DNA from: Phytophthora sp. 'mugwort'
Taxonomy: Eukaryota > Oomycota > Peronosporomycetes > Peronosporales > Peronosporaceae
Assembly (NCBI GenBank): GCA_033558025.1
Contig: JAUCEF010000014.1
Coordinates: 3,906,001-3,970,000, forward strand
Length of the DNA: 64,000 bases
Direction of reading: 5' to 3'
Under the pieces are notes generated by a model. The model was not told the DNA's origin, ran no database searches, and saw nothing but the letters and a program-made list of their open reading frames with translations. Positions within the stretch are counted from its first letter, which is position 1, and every line of letters starts with the position of its first letter. Made by a program: the position numbers and the translations under genes. Positions 33,142 to 43,459 of the stretch are shown piece after piece.

Positions 33142-34930
33142 GTCGTGGATGGCGAGTACTTACAGATGGAGCAACATGCTCAGAACGATTGCTGGAGAGG
33201 AGATCTTTGAATCCCCCGTCTCTGTTATTGTAGTTTCGCTACGAAGCGCAATCGCCAAAGGGACATGTCAAAATCCGCATGCGCAGGAAGACAATGCTGG
33301 TGAGGCAGCGTAGTACGACAGTATGACTGGCGCTGCCGGACGCACGCGAGATAAGTTATGCATGTATTTTAGCGACTGAATGGCGGTAGGGGGAGGTGAG
33401 TGCCGACGGGGCCTGTTAATGCACCAGATCCGACAACTTCAATTCTGAAGTTTTCGTCTAATCGACGGCTGCAGAAAAAAAAGTTTATTGACAAGGACGG
33501 AGTTGGTTTCGCCTCGTTATTTCGTTACTACAGCCGAAGTGCTGCTACAGGTAAACTGATCTTTAAGTACAATCAATTGTATTTATACTGGGAAAGAACG
33601 AGCCTCAAAGGCTTATTTCGGGCGAACCATCATGGCATCGCGCCGAGTTTAGTGCCGGCATGCCTGGGCTATGTACGCTGATCATTTTTGTCAAAAAAAG
33701 GTTTTAACTGGCGTAATGTATTCTTTCAAATTGGATCGTCCTTTAGTCCTGGGCAATAAACACTATATTGCTAAAAACACGCGTGGCTGCTTGGTGAGAC
33801 GTCAAACGCGAAACAACCAGTTTCGGATAGCAGTGCAGCAACCAGCCAATCGATTCTGCGTTTGCATTAAGTATTGGAGCTAGCAGCCTGGTTCCTTACC
33901 GTGTATTACGCCACACAGCAATGATCATGGAGTACAGCAGCTGAGAGAGCAGCGTGCCCTCTGTGACGATTTTCGACAGCGCTCGAATTGACTTTATCGA
34001 AGCCACGACAACGATTTTTCTGCTTGCTCGCGATAGTATTAACGCGGTTTGATCGTAGAGGAGTTCGAAGTTGGGAGATCCCAAGGACCCGCACCGCGAC
34101 GCTCGCGTTCATGTACATGACGTTCCCGCTGGATTGGCAAACGGTGACCACCAGCACAAGTGCAACTTAGATGTTAAAACAAGGATAGACCCACCTCATT
34201 ATTTCCATATATATTTATCAGATGACTTCATTGGCGAAAGGTACAAATTCGAGCTTGCATTCAATTTGGCCTGCACTGTTCCGGGCTCCGAGTCTGATGA
34301 CGGACGCCTTGCTGAATAGAGTGGCGGGGTAGGACCACGCTTGCTGTGCCATCGCGTCAAAGCCGGATTTCGCTGCCTGTCTTGTGAAACTGCGACAGCT
34401 TATGTACCTCTCATTCGCTCTCACCCACAACTGCATGCCATGATGCAAGAAAGGCTCCAGTTTCGCATATCCGATTGATTGCTACAAGTTGTAGCTTACA
34501 ACATACAAACTACCCTGGTTGATTGGCGGCTGATGAGCATGGAAAGCAAGTGTCCCCACCTTTAACAGCGGAAGTCAAAGCTGCTACAAAGTATCCGCCG
34601 TATAGGAAGTGAAGTGGCTCGAAATTACTAACGGAGTGTAGCAGTGCCCGGTGATGCGGTGACTTGTGACAATGGTCGGTCGATTGTCGATTACATTGTA
34701 CGACCAGCGAATCAGCCTGCTTCGGCAAGGTCAAGTTCAAGTTGTTCAGCTGCGACCATGATGAAGTGAGCCTGAGACGATCCGCCGGCAATTGCTGGTA
34801 CTGTACGTGGCGACATCACAGCAACAGTTCATATCTTGGTGAGTACAGCATATTAATTATACAGACTCATCAAGCTACATTTCTCGTAGTTAGTATGGTC
34901 TAGCATGCCCTACGGTGCTCGTTTCGCCTC
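33142..34930. other. Intergenic, no gene seen
   Basis: About 1.8 kb without supportable genes. Short open frames here (for example 33400-33681 and 34218-34448) have no ATG start or no recognisable features. Confidence 0.5.
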
Positions 34931-36628
34931 TCAGCAGCCGCCTACGATTCCCAAGCATCTCGTGCTTTCAAAGATACCTAGCAAGTTAATCAACAGTGAC
35001 CAGGTCAATGCAATCATACAATACGCGATAGTGATCGCGCCAAGGAGCTTGCTGCGTTGTCCAATGCGTTTGAGCACTTGTGTCTGAGCCTTCTGTCTCG
35101 GTAGAAGGACGAGGAACAGCAGCGAGAGCAGCTTGCAAGTGTAGGAAATGAGCACGACGATCGTGATATCGCGGCGGGTAGTGTGCGAATCGTTCAGGAT
35201 ATCTCGGTTGTCAACTGCAAACGGCTCATTGATGCTCTTGGTGAGCGTCGCCGAGAACGGGTTGCTGAGGTTGCCGACCGTCGTCAACAGTCCATAGATG
35301 GCAGCTTCATTGCCCTCGTCCGCCAGCTCCACAACCACAAAAGTTGAGACAATAAAGTTCACACTCGCCGGAACAGTCTCCACAATTGGCAAGCCGAGCC
35401 AAAACCATTGGTTGCGCACGACCGCCCACGTAGTGAGCAGTGTACACACTGAATCAAGTGCGATCACAGCAATGGTAGTGACGATAATCACGCGGCGCCA
35501 GTCCCAGTCCAACCCGTAACGCCCCATGAACGCTAGCGTGATGGCTGTCACACCCGAACCGATGATTTGCGAGATTGAGATGTTGAAACTCGTGGCCCGA
35601 GCCCAATACATTGTGACCGGGTCGGATGCCACGTAGCTAATACCACCAAATACCCCAGAGAAAAAGCTGTACGCGATGACTTGGTAGACGGCACGAGTCT
35701 GGAGTGTTTCCCACAAGACACCAATGTATTTGCGTAATTCCGGTGTCATCACTCGCTTCTCGGCGACAAAGCACCAAGTCATTGGGATTATGGGAACGCA
35801 ACACACTGCCAGTATTATCATACACACAGGAAAACTGATGCCAAAGTCGAAATCGCCACCATAGGGCGGCGAGCTGAGGCCAAAGCCGACCAGAATACTC
35901 CCAAAAATACTAAAGACGCTTCGTACAGTGTAAATCGCGGTCTGTGTCCGTCCTCGTATCGCGAGAGGCTCGCGCTGAGCATATTCGACAACGACCCCAT
36001 CCGCTGCCACGTCAGCAATGACGTAGCCGAGCGTCGCTAGCATCATTAGCACGATGTATTTGCCTCCAGTGGTAGGAGCGTGGTAGTTGATGGCAGCTAC
36101 TTCTTTAGCAGTGTATTCACTTGGCTTTAATTTCCGCCACGAAGCCTCAGGGAAGTAAGGATTATCCATCGGAAGTGTCGCCATGACGACAAGGCAAACC
36201 GTACAGAGCACCCAGCCGATGATCATGAACGGCCGACGCCGGTAACCACAGATAGGGAAACAGTCTGACGCGATACCGATGAAAACCTTGAGGGACCATG
36301 GGATGCCAAGCAACGCGCGGGCTGAAGTCGTGACTTGGCCTTCCATGTTCAAATAGTAACTCAGGAACGGCGTGATTGCACTAGGCAGCGCTCCCATCAT
36401 CAGTCCAACCGCAGCATACTGCGCTAACAAGCCACACGATTCGGCAGAAAGAAGTTTGGGAGCTCCTCCATATCGTAAGGCTCCATCATTGCTGCATCGA
36501 CCTTCTCCTTCCTGAGATCCAGCGGGGGAAAGCACCAGCTCTCCGTAGGCATCGTGATGAGAGAACTTGATGGAGCTCAAGTACGAGCTCCTCTCTGAAG
36601 CCTCTAGTCCCTGGAATCGTCCAAGCAT
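34931..36628 (-). CDS. BT1/folate-biopterin transporter family protein
   Basis: A 565-residue multi-pass membrane protein of the BT1 (folate-biopterin transporter) family, an MFS branch strongly expanded in oomycetes. About twelve hydrophobic segments follow a polar N-terminus of about 65 residues. Diagnostic blocks are GIPWSLKVFIGIASDCFPI, GYRRRPFMIIGW, VIADVAADGVVVEYAQ (family DVAADALVVE) and DPVTMYWARA. The C-terminal LLFLVLLPRQKAQTQ is typical of the group. The frame is single-exon with an ATG at 36628. The substrate in oomycetes is not settled; folate, biopterin or S-adenosylmethionine-like compounds are candidates. Confidence 0.9.
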   Translation of the reverse strand: MLGRFQGLEASERSSYLSSIKFSHHDAYGELVLSPAGSQEGEGRCSNDGALRYGGAPKLLSAESCGLLAQYAAVGLMMGALPSAITPFLSYYLNMEGQVTTSARALLGIPWSLKVFIGIASDCFPICGYRRRPFMIIGWVLCTVCLVVMATLPMDNPYFPEASWRKLKPSEYTAKEVAAINYHAPTTGGKYIVLMMLATLGYVIADVAADGVVVEYAQREPLAIRGRTQTAIYTVRSVFSIFGSILVGFGLSSPPYGGDFDFGISFPVCMIILAVCCVPIIPMTWCFVAEKRVMTPELRKYIGVLWETLQTRAVYQVIAYSFFSGVFGGISYVASDPVTMYWARATSFNISISQIIGSGVTAITLAFMGRYGLDWDWRRVIIVTTIAVIALDSVCTLLTTWAVVRNQWFWLGLPIVETVPASVNFIVSTFVVVELADEGNEAAIYGLLTTVGNLSNPFSATLTKSINEPFAVDNRDILNDSHTTRRDITIVVLISYTCKLLSLLFLVLLPRQKAQTQVLKRIGQRSKLLGAITIAYCMIALTWSLLINLLGIFESTRCLGIVGGC

Positions 36629-38264
36629 CTTTCGTTTACTGGAACTGGGCTGAAGTAAGACTAGTGTTGAAGCTGCTGACAGCCACCTTGGCTCGCAGAG
36701 GCGACGTCTGGAGGTCTCGTAGCAGTGGCTAGCAGCGTGTTGTTACCAACTGCGAGAGAAATGGAGAAGTGATTTTGTTTCGGTTTGATGTCGGTTGAAC
36801 ACGACGAAAGGACTGAGAAAGGGAAAGTGGAGACACGAACCAACGGCAGCTTGACGGCACTCAGCAGCTTCATGTAAACTGCGTAGATTAATTTCGTATG
36901 AGCAAGCAGCCCATGTTTCGTCTCACGCGGATCGAAACTAGATTCGATGATCTCTCCGCCAGAAAATTAGCATCTGAGTACCAAGTACGACGAAGACGAG
37001 AACCCCGTTGCACGACGGTATCTGATGGCGAAAGTGTTGCGATCGAAGGACATTTACTTATCTTCACAGCATTTGTTGACAGTCGAAGCCGTTAGGATCT
37101 AATTGTCCTTCTGAGACCAACTATTTTCAAATTTACTCGAGTTAGGACATCGCAGGGGGTGCAGGCAGCACCCAAATATAACGTATTTATTCCTCATGTT
37201 TATATTATGAGCACCAGCGACTCAAACTCCATATAAATCCAAGAAAACCCATCCTTAACGTTCGTTCCGAATAGCGGTGGCAAGATACACCCAACATAGC
37301 TCACACTTTGGATCGGTCTGGATAGTCACGCTAGTTAGTGCTGAGGGTAACGTGCAGCTCAGACAGAAGCAGTTGAGGTAGAATTCGCTATACTCGTTCT
37401 CAGGACGCCAGCTGGACGACACCCAGCCTTGACCAAGCACCCCGTGGAGCAGGAGCAACTGCCACTTGGAGTCATCCACCTTTATCGAAGAGTAATGACA
37501 AAAATTGTACTACCGGGTAGTTTCCGAGCAGGTCTCTTTAATTCAGATATGTTAAGCATGCACCATACTATAAGAATAATACACGTATAAGAATAATTTT
37601 GATGCGTAATTTGGTCACATGTTATTAAATAATAAGCTACAATGTTCGCCGGAACGGAATTACAACATAGAAAATATACGGTCCTGAAACTGGATTTTCC
37701 TCTACATATGTAGTATAAAAAGCATTGGATACATGAAGATAACTTTACGTGTGAATCAGGGATCCTCAAATTAATATAGGAAACAATAAAATTGTACTGG
37801 CTGAAACAAATATCATGTTTGTGACTTTTTCGGTCTTCTCACATAATTTATGGTAATGCTTTTGCATATGATGCATTATTTCTTGCGGCTTTCACCTTAC
37901 AAGCTCCTGTCGGCTATTCCCCATACATCGAATACCGTTGAGCGTTGCCCGTGCAGTGCTAAGCCACGAGAGACACCGACTGTCTCCAATGACGTTGGAA
38001 ATGACTCTATTCCTAAAGGTGAATGGGGACTTTTGGAACGTAGCTACCCTGGCTACGTGCATCTAGAAGTACATGCAACCAGTGTCATCAACACGATCAC
38101 AGTATTTTACTGGTTCTTTTAATTGTGCTTTCAGTTATTTGTTTACTTACCGGCAGCGCCGCAATCAAATACTACGTAGTATGTATATGTTGGGATGAAG
38201 GGCAGCAATTGTATTGTATTTTAAGGATCCTGGCTGATATTCCCTAGCTATTTCAGCAACGCAA
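36629..38264. other. Intergenic; one Cys-containing ORF fragment
   Basis: No complete gene. On the minus strand, 37255-37479 encodes a well-formed 74-residue piece without its own ATG (DDSKWQLLLLHGVLGQGW ... FCLSCTLPSALTS ... CELCWVYLATAIRNER). It reads like a last exon or a gene remnant. I found no convincing upstream exon and do not recognise the family. Confidence 0.4.
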
Positions 38265-39269
38265 TTACTCAAGTTTGATGATCAGCTTGCCGATGTTCTT
38301 GCGCGCGTACATGAAATCAATAGCCTCTGGGATGCTGTCCAGACCACGGAACTCCGTCGAGTCCACGCCCGGGTTCAGCTTGCCCTCCGCCATCAGCTTC
38401 ATCAGGCGCTCGATGTGCGACGGGATCAACTTGGAGTGGTTTTGGAGCAGGAAGCCGCGCACACTAGCCGACTTCATCAGCAGCTTCGGGTTGAGCTGAT
38501 TCACAAGCATAGGCTCGGCCGACTTGTCGCCGTGGTAGCCCGAGATGTAACCAAACACAATCACACGCGCATGCACCGCCAAATTGTCAGTCACCGCCTT
38601 GAACATGTCGCCACCAACAGTCTCGAACGCGAGGTCGATACCGTTCGGGTACTCCTTCTTAAGCACAGCTCCCACGTCCTCCTTCGTGTAATTGATCACG
38701 CGGTCGCAGCCGAGTTTCTTCAAATGTTCCACCTTTTCGTCCGAGCTGCACGTGCCAATCACGTGGTTGCCTGCAAGCTTGGCCAGTTGTACGACGTATT
38801 GACCGGTGCCACCTGCAGCAGCCGACACGAACACGGTCTCGTTGGTCTTCATCTCACCAATTTGCTCAAGAGCGATGGATGCCGAGATGCCACCCACCGT
38901 CATGGTCAACAATGCAGGCGAGAGCTCCGGGGTCTTGATGAGGTTGACCGAGGGCACCTCCACGTACTCGGCGAAAGCGCCGAACTTCTGGTAGGCGACA
39001 GCATCGCCCACCTTGACGTTAGTGACACCCTCACTAACGGCGGATACAATGCCGGCAGCCTCCAAACCGCAGCCGAACGGAGGGGGCAGCGTTCCAGTGT
39101 AAGCACCTGCCGTCAGGTTGATGTCCGTGGCGTTGATGCCCAAAAAGTGGTTCCTGACAACGACGTTGCCGGCCGCGGGAGTGGGGACCTCAGGGACGTC
39201 GACGATCTTGGTGGCGGCACGGAAATCTTTGGACTTGGTGTGCACTTGGACGGACTTGAAGGACGGCAT
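38265..39269 (-). CDS. ZADH2/PTGR3-like MDR oxidoreductase, copy B
   Basis: Single-exon, 334 residues, same family as copies A and C. The substrate half has FRAATKIVDVPEVP, GINATDINLT and PPPFGCGLEAAG. The cofactor half has SAAAGGTGQYVVQLAKLAG, GTCSSDEKVEHLKKLGCDR and FETVGGDMF. The C-terminal ARKNIGKLIIKLE matches the family end. The glycine-rich AAAGGTGQ loop and the SSDEK that follows strand two suggest NADP(H) use. No zinc ligands are seen. It has no intron at the position where copy A has one. An Inr-like motif lies 53-66 bp upstream. Confidence 0.93.
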   Translation of the reverse strand: MPSFKSVQVHTKSKDFRAATKIVDVPEVPTPAAGNVVVRNHFLGINATDINLTAGAYTGTLPPPFGCGLEAAGIVSAVSEGVTNVKVGDAVAYQKFGAFAEYVEVPSVNLIKTPELSPALLTMTVGGISASIALEQIGEMKTNETVFVSAAAGGTGQYVVQLAKLAGNHVIGTCSSDEKVEHLKKLGCDRVINYTKEDVGAVLKKEYPNGIDLAFETVGGDMFKAVTDNLAVHARVIVFGYISGYHGDKSAEPMLVNQLNPKLLMKSASVRGFLLQNHSKLIPSHIERLMKLMAEGKLNPGVDSTEFRGLDSIPEAIDFMYARKNIGKLIIKLE

Positions 39270-39321
39270 GGTTCCAGGTATTGTGTTCTATATAGGACTG
39301 TGATACTTGAGCTCTCGGACT

Positions 39322-39335
39322 CAGATTGCGGAATG
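39322..39335 (-). promoter_or_regulatory. Inr-like element, oxidoreductase copy B
   Basis: TCATTCCGCAATCTG-type sequence on the minus strand upstream of the ATG at 39269. It shares spacing and sequence with the promoter motif of copy C, TCATTCCTCAATTTG. A TATATAG also occurs nearer the ATG (about 39290). Confidence 0.55.
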
Positions 39336-39758
39336 ACGTCAGTGGATGTGAGACCAAGCGGCAGGGAAAAAAGTTGATGCAACAAAATTGGGACTAAAAA
39401 TAGACAAGCGGGTCGAACTTCTTGGCGTTTGTATGTAGACCAGAACAGATGGGTTTGTGATTTGTTAATCTTCGAACCAACGTCAACAGGGTCGACTATT
39501 GTGTGCGCGTCAACGGCAACTTGGATTGCGGTAAATTGTCGAGTACTGGGAGACATTGTAAGGGAGCGAAGAACTGAAACTCTAGCCTGGAATAATCTCT
39601 GATAGTGCAGGTAGTCATCATTCGCAAGAGGATACATGAACCGGGAGAATATTCAAGTTGATCATATTGCCAAAGTGACATCGACGATATTTTCAATTGA
39701 TGATCAGTTGCTCTGATCTACGCACAACACTAAAGACACGACACCTATCTTCATATCC
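39336..39758. other. Intergenic, no gene seen
   Basis: A spacer of about 420 bp between the promoter of oxidoreductase copy B and the 3' end of the pseudokinase gene. Nothing recognised. Confidence 0.5.
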
Positions 39759-42755
39759 TTAACTGTAGACATGGGCGCCTACCTGACGGGGCCACGTCGT
39801 GCGTACAAGCTCAGCGAATGGTGGGCCTTGTAGTTTGGCGGCGCGAGCGGAGCTGGAGCGTTTCCTTCTCGTCTTGTCGGTGGTTTGGTCAGCTGTCTCG
39901 CCGAGCAGGTCGTGTCGGAGCGAGTAGCTGGCGTCGTCAACGAATTCGCTGCTGCCGCGAAAGAGCAGCTGTACTTGGGAACTCGTGAGCTCTTTGCGTC
40001 GCCACACACGCATGTCGAAGACCATGCCGCTAAAGCCGAACCAACCGGAGAAATGCGGCTCTGGCTTCGCGGGCGCTAGGCCGCTGATGCAGCCGGAGCC
40101 AACGTTCACGTGACGCAGCTTCTCCCAGTCTGCAAGCAGAGGGCCGGCGTCCGACACGCGCTGCTCTCCGTTCAAATACACTGTCAGCAGCTGCTCAGGC
40201 TGGCCGTTCCTGATTAAGTTGGTGCAGTCTGAACTGGCATCCCCGCCGTAAGTCACCACAAGATGGTACCAGTGGTTTGGTGAGAGCTCACGAGCTACAC
40301 AACTTGCAGTAGGGCGGTTGAGGAACGAACTCCAGAGGTTGCCCATAGGGTCGATTGATAGCAGTTGCTGATGGACATAGGTCCACCCACTAGCGTCACT
40401 TGTCTCTTGGAAAGGTAAGTCCTGTGCACCAAGCAAAATACCGCCCCGGAACGTGTCACCATGTTCATCAAGCGAGAACCACATTTCGATGGAGAACGGA
40501 TCTGCTGCGCTCCCAGTTTCCTTCTCGAAGTTGCCTTCATCTCTGCTGGTTGTGAGTATTTGACTCAGTGATCCTGGTAATGGCAATGCCGAGCCGCGGT
40601 CACGCCAACGCGGATCCATCGCAAGACCGCGAAAGCGGAACGAATCTGCAAGCAGCTGTGGGTCTCGCTTGAAAGACACTTCCAGAGGTCTGGGCGAACT
40701 CTGGACAATGGCACCGATTTGAAGCCGATCAAGACCACGCACGCTCTGGCCGTTGATCGCCACGATAATATCGCCACGCTCCACACGTCCAGAGGCCTCA
40801 ATCTCACCAGCAGCTCCAGATTCAGCACGCAAGAACTTGCTCACCACGACGCGATTCCCTATGGAGTTGATCTTCACACCCAGCCATTTTTGTCGAAGCT
40901 CTACAACAACCACCGTCGCAATAGGTGATGCAGGTTCCATGTGCTGTGGTGACAATGGTAGATCGCGCAGGGGGATCCCAATGGCTGTCAGTTGGTTTAT
41001 TGGAAGGTCCGTTGGGCTACTTCGTCTCCGAGCTAGCTCCGGTATGTTCAACACATTCTTTGTCGGGGTGACAAAGGGAGAGGCTGGAACTCTGTTGAGA
41101 TAGTCGGCGCTGGAAACTCGATGTAGTGGCAATGCAGGAGTTGTGTCATCTTCAAAGCTTTTGTCATCCCCATCGCGCTCACGCTCCTCTTCAGCTAGAG
41201 CCTGCAGCTCCTCAACAACTGTATTGATGTCAGGTCTCGCAGCCTGATCAGAGTCGCACATTGCTTCCACTAGTGACCACACATTTTCTTCCACTCCGAC
41301 AGGTGGAGACGGCATTTTGCCTGCCAATACTCGTTCACGAACCTCGTCGTCTGCCATGAACCCCCACGGCAACTCTTCCGACAGTGCCTCCAATAGCGTC
41401 ATGCCAAACGCATAGATATCTGAAGCTAAATCAGCTTTCCTGTCGTCTTTCAGTAACTCTGGAGCTTGCCATCTTAGCGATCCCGAGTAGTGTGTTGCGT
41501 CTGAATATTTTTCATCGTCTAAAGGGCTCCGAGACAGGGAAAAGGAACGCAGATTCGCGAGTCTGGCTTGGCCATCATCTCCAACCAGAATATTCGCACA
41601 GCATAGATCGCCGTGAATTAGTGACGCATCGTGTAGACTCTGGAGTCCTGTTGCAGCTTGTGCAAGAAGGCGAAACAGTTGGCGTCGGTGGTCTACCGAC
41701 AGGTTTAAATAGTCCTCTAGCGACGTCACGGTGGCCGATCCAGACTCCGGAGCCGCCCATGGACTCACAAATGCCAGATATGGGTGAGATCCAAAGGTCG
41801 ACGCTCCTGCTAATTGCAATACATGCGGGTGACATACAACATCCCGTAGTAACTCCGTCTCGCGCTGTACAGCCTCAACAGCTTGAGTCAAGGCCTCCTC
41901 TCGAGACTTAACTCCAGCTCCACTTCCAATCACCAACTGTTTGAGAAGAAGTTGCTGTACTCCACTCTTCCGCTGACCTCGACTGCGCAACCAACTAGCG
42001 CTTGTGATTTGGCATTGCGGGCCTCCACGGAAGCAAGTGTTTAGATTCAACGCCACCTCAGCGGGCGACAGGAACCACGACGGCAGCACGGGCACCTGGA
42101 CTCCACAGACGCGTACCAACCTGCGAAATAGCACACGCAATGACTCCTCGTGGTCTGGAAACAATTCAGTGCCGTCTTCCTTCCGCACCTCGGCTGCACC
42201 ATCACTACTACTGACGTTTGATCTCCTTTTGTTCGTACGTCTGGTCACGTCCTGCACCTGCTTGAAGGCGAACTTGACCACCGCGATCACCTCGCGCTGC
42301 TCGTTGGCCGCACTTTCCGCAGCTGCGTCCACCTGCACTCGAGCAGCGAGCTGGAGCAGCTGCTCCACACGCTCCAACTCTGTTTCCCATTCTTGGGCCC
42401 AGCCCGCACTCGGGTCCACGTGCTCAGCATGTAACCCTCGAAATGATGCGTCCAGCCAAACGTGAAGCGAACGTAGCTCACGGACAGGAGATGGAGCGAC
42501 TGCCAGTCGAAAGACTGCACTCTCCGTAGCTACCAGACTCTCCAATAGACGTGTAAAGCGCGAGAGAGCTGCATCTACTTGTTTCGGCCACTGCAGTTCT
42601 GTCTCTGTCGGGTTATTGTCCACTGGTTCCTGCTGCCGGAAGTGATCGGTGTATCCGCAGATCGCCACGAGACGCCCCAGCAGCGTCTCGCACAGCGGTC
42701 GCAGCTCCCATGAGCGCTCGCACAGCGACTGCATCGCCATTAACGCCGGCTCCAT
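39759..42755 (-). CDS. Pseudokinase-PDZ-LamG multidomain protein
   Basis: A 998-residue single-exon protein combining three modules. Residues 1-230 are helical and unassigned. Residues about 265-520 form a TKL-type protein kinase fold: HGDLCCANILV (381-391, HRD replaced by HGD), APELL (431-435), SDIYAFG (446-451). The DFG motif is replaced by ANL (400-402), and there is no glycine loop, so it is probably a pseudokinase. Residues about 614-698 are a PDZ domain (KWLGVKINS carboxylate loop, GDIIVAINGQSVRG). Residues about 704-935 are a LamG/concanavalin-like fold (PFSIEMWFSLD, HWYHLVVTYGG, GSGCISG, GFSGMVFDMRVWRR). No signal peptide or membrane segment is seen, so it is likely cytosolic scaffolding. 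The LamG part resembles that of the F-box protein at 49838-50833. Confidence 0.88.
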   Translation of the reverse strand: MEPALMAMQSLCERSWELRPLCETLLGRLVAICGYTDHFRQQEPVDNNPTETELQWPKQVDAALSRFTRLLESLVATESAVFRLAVAPSPVRELRSLHVWLDASFRGLHAEHVDPSAGWAQEWETELERVEQLLQLAARVQVDAAAESAANEQREVIAVVKFAFKQVQDVTRRTNKRRSNVSSSDGAAEVRKEDGTELFPDHEESLRVLFRRLVRVCGVQVPVLPSWFLSPAEVALNLNTCFRGGPQCQITSASWLRSRGQRKSGVQQLLLKQLVIGSGAGVKSREEALTQAVEAVQRETELLRDVVCHPHVLQLAGASTFGSHPYLAFVSPWAAPESGSATVTSLEDYLNLSVDHRRQLFRLLAQAATGLQSLHDASLIHGDLCCANILVGDDGQARLANLRSFSLSRSPLDDEKYSDATHYSGSLRWQAPELLKDDRKADLASDIYAFGMTLLEALSEELPWGFMADDEVRERVLAGKMPSPPVGVEENVWSLVEAMCDSDQAARPDINTVVEELQALAEEERERDGDDKSFEDDTTPALPLHRVSSADYLNRVPASPFVTPTKNVLNIPELARRRSSPTDLPINQLTAIGIPLRDLPLSPQHMEPASPIATVVVVELRQKWLGVKINSIGNRVVVSKFLRAESGAAGEIEASGRVERGDIIVAINGQSVRGLDRLQIGAIVQSSPRPLEVSFKRDPQLLADSFRFRGLAMDPRWRDRGSALPLPGSLSQILTTSRDEGNFEKETGSAADPFSIEMWFSLDEHGDTFRGGILLGAQDLPFQETSDASGWTYVHQQLLSIDPMGNLWSSFLNRPTASCVARELSPNHWYHLVVTYGGDASSDCTNLIRNGQPEQLLTVYLNGEQRVSDAGPLLADWEKLRHVNVGSGCISGLAPAKPEPHFSGWFGFSGMVFDMRVWRRKELTSSQVQLLFRGSSEFVDDASYSLRHDLLGETADQTTDKTRRKRSSSARAAKLQGPPFAELVRTTWPRQVGAHVYS

Positions 42756-43459
42756 CGTTGCACCTACGGCCAGAGCTTCGACTTAAGTTGTGGAAGGTTG
42801 GACTGGCTGACTGACTGGCCGGTCAAGTCGTCGAGGGAAGCGGGAAAAGAAGCACGAGTGACAGATCGAAAGGAGCGAGTCAAGCTGGGGACACGAGAGG
42901 GGGAACCGCGCGTGACTGGCGGCGTCTCGGATTATGGAGCGGGTAGAGAGGATCGTTGAGAGACTCGCAGCCAAAGAGTGGACTATCCGCATCGATATAT
43001 CGGTACGCAGAGTGTCGACGGGTTGTGGCTAATCTTGAAGCTATTTTGCGATGTGTCACTCGCACAAAAGGGTCGTAAACCGAGTGCTTCCTGTTCGTAA
43101 TGATCGTTTGGTACACAGAGGCTGATTGATACATGGTAGGCCCCTGCTTATCGCTTCATGCCAGCATCAACACGCACAGCCTGACTATCGTTTGACTACT
43201 TAATGCAACTCAAATACTACCAGTAGTACAGGTACGTTTCTGCTCCATAACGACATACCTGTTAAGAAAGCCTCTTGCACATCCGAGGAGCATTGCTAAA
43301 GGCGTGAGCCTGCAAGTGCATGTACAATCTGAATAGTAAATTGTACATGTGCAATTGCCGTTTGTCCGTCCCTCATCCCTACCCAATCGATGATCCACGT
43401 GGAGCATCGTGTAATCCTTCAGTGCCCTCCCATCACACGGCCGTTCCCGCTGTTGTTGC
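42756..43459. other. Intergenic, promoter side of pseudokinase gene
   Basis: About 700 bp between two minus-strand genes. No coding sequence is recognised. A TCACTCGTGCTTCTTTTC stretch (minus strand, about 42845-42862) may be an initiator but is weak. Confidence 0.4.

Noticed and set aside
33400..33681. 93-residue plus-strand frame between transporter genes
   Set aside because: Starts with GTG, has no conserved pattern, and lies in low-complexity intergenic DNA.
38415..39377. 320-residue plus-strand frame
   Set aside because: Antisense shadow of oxidoreductase copy B. A similar shadow occurs over copy C at 61816-62298.
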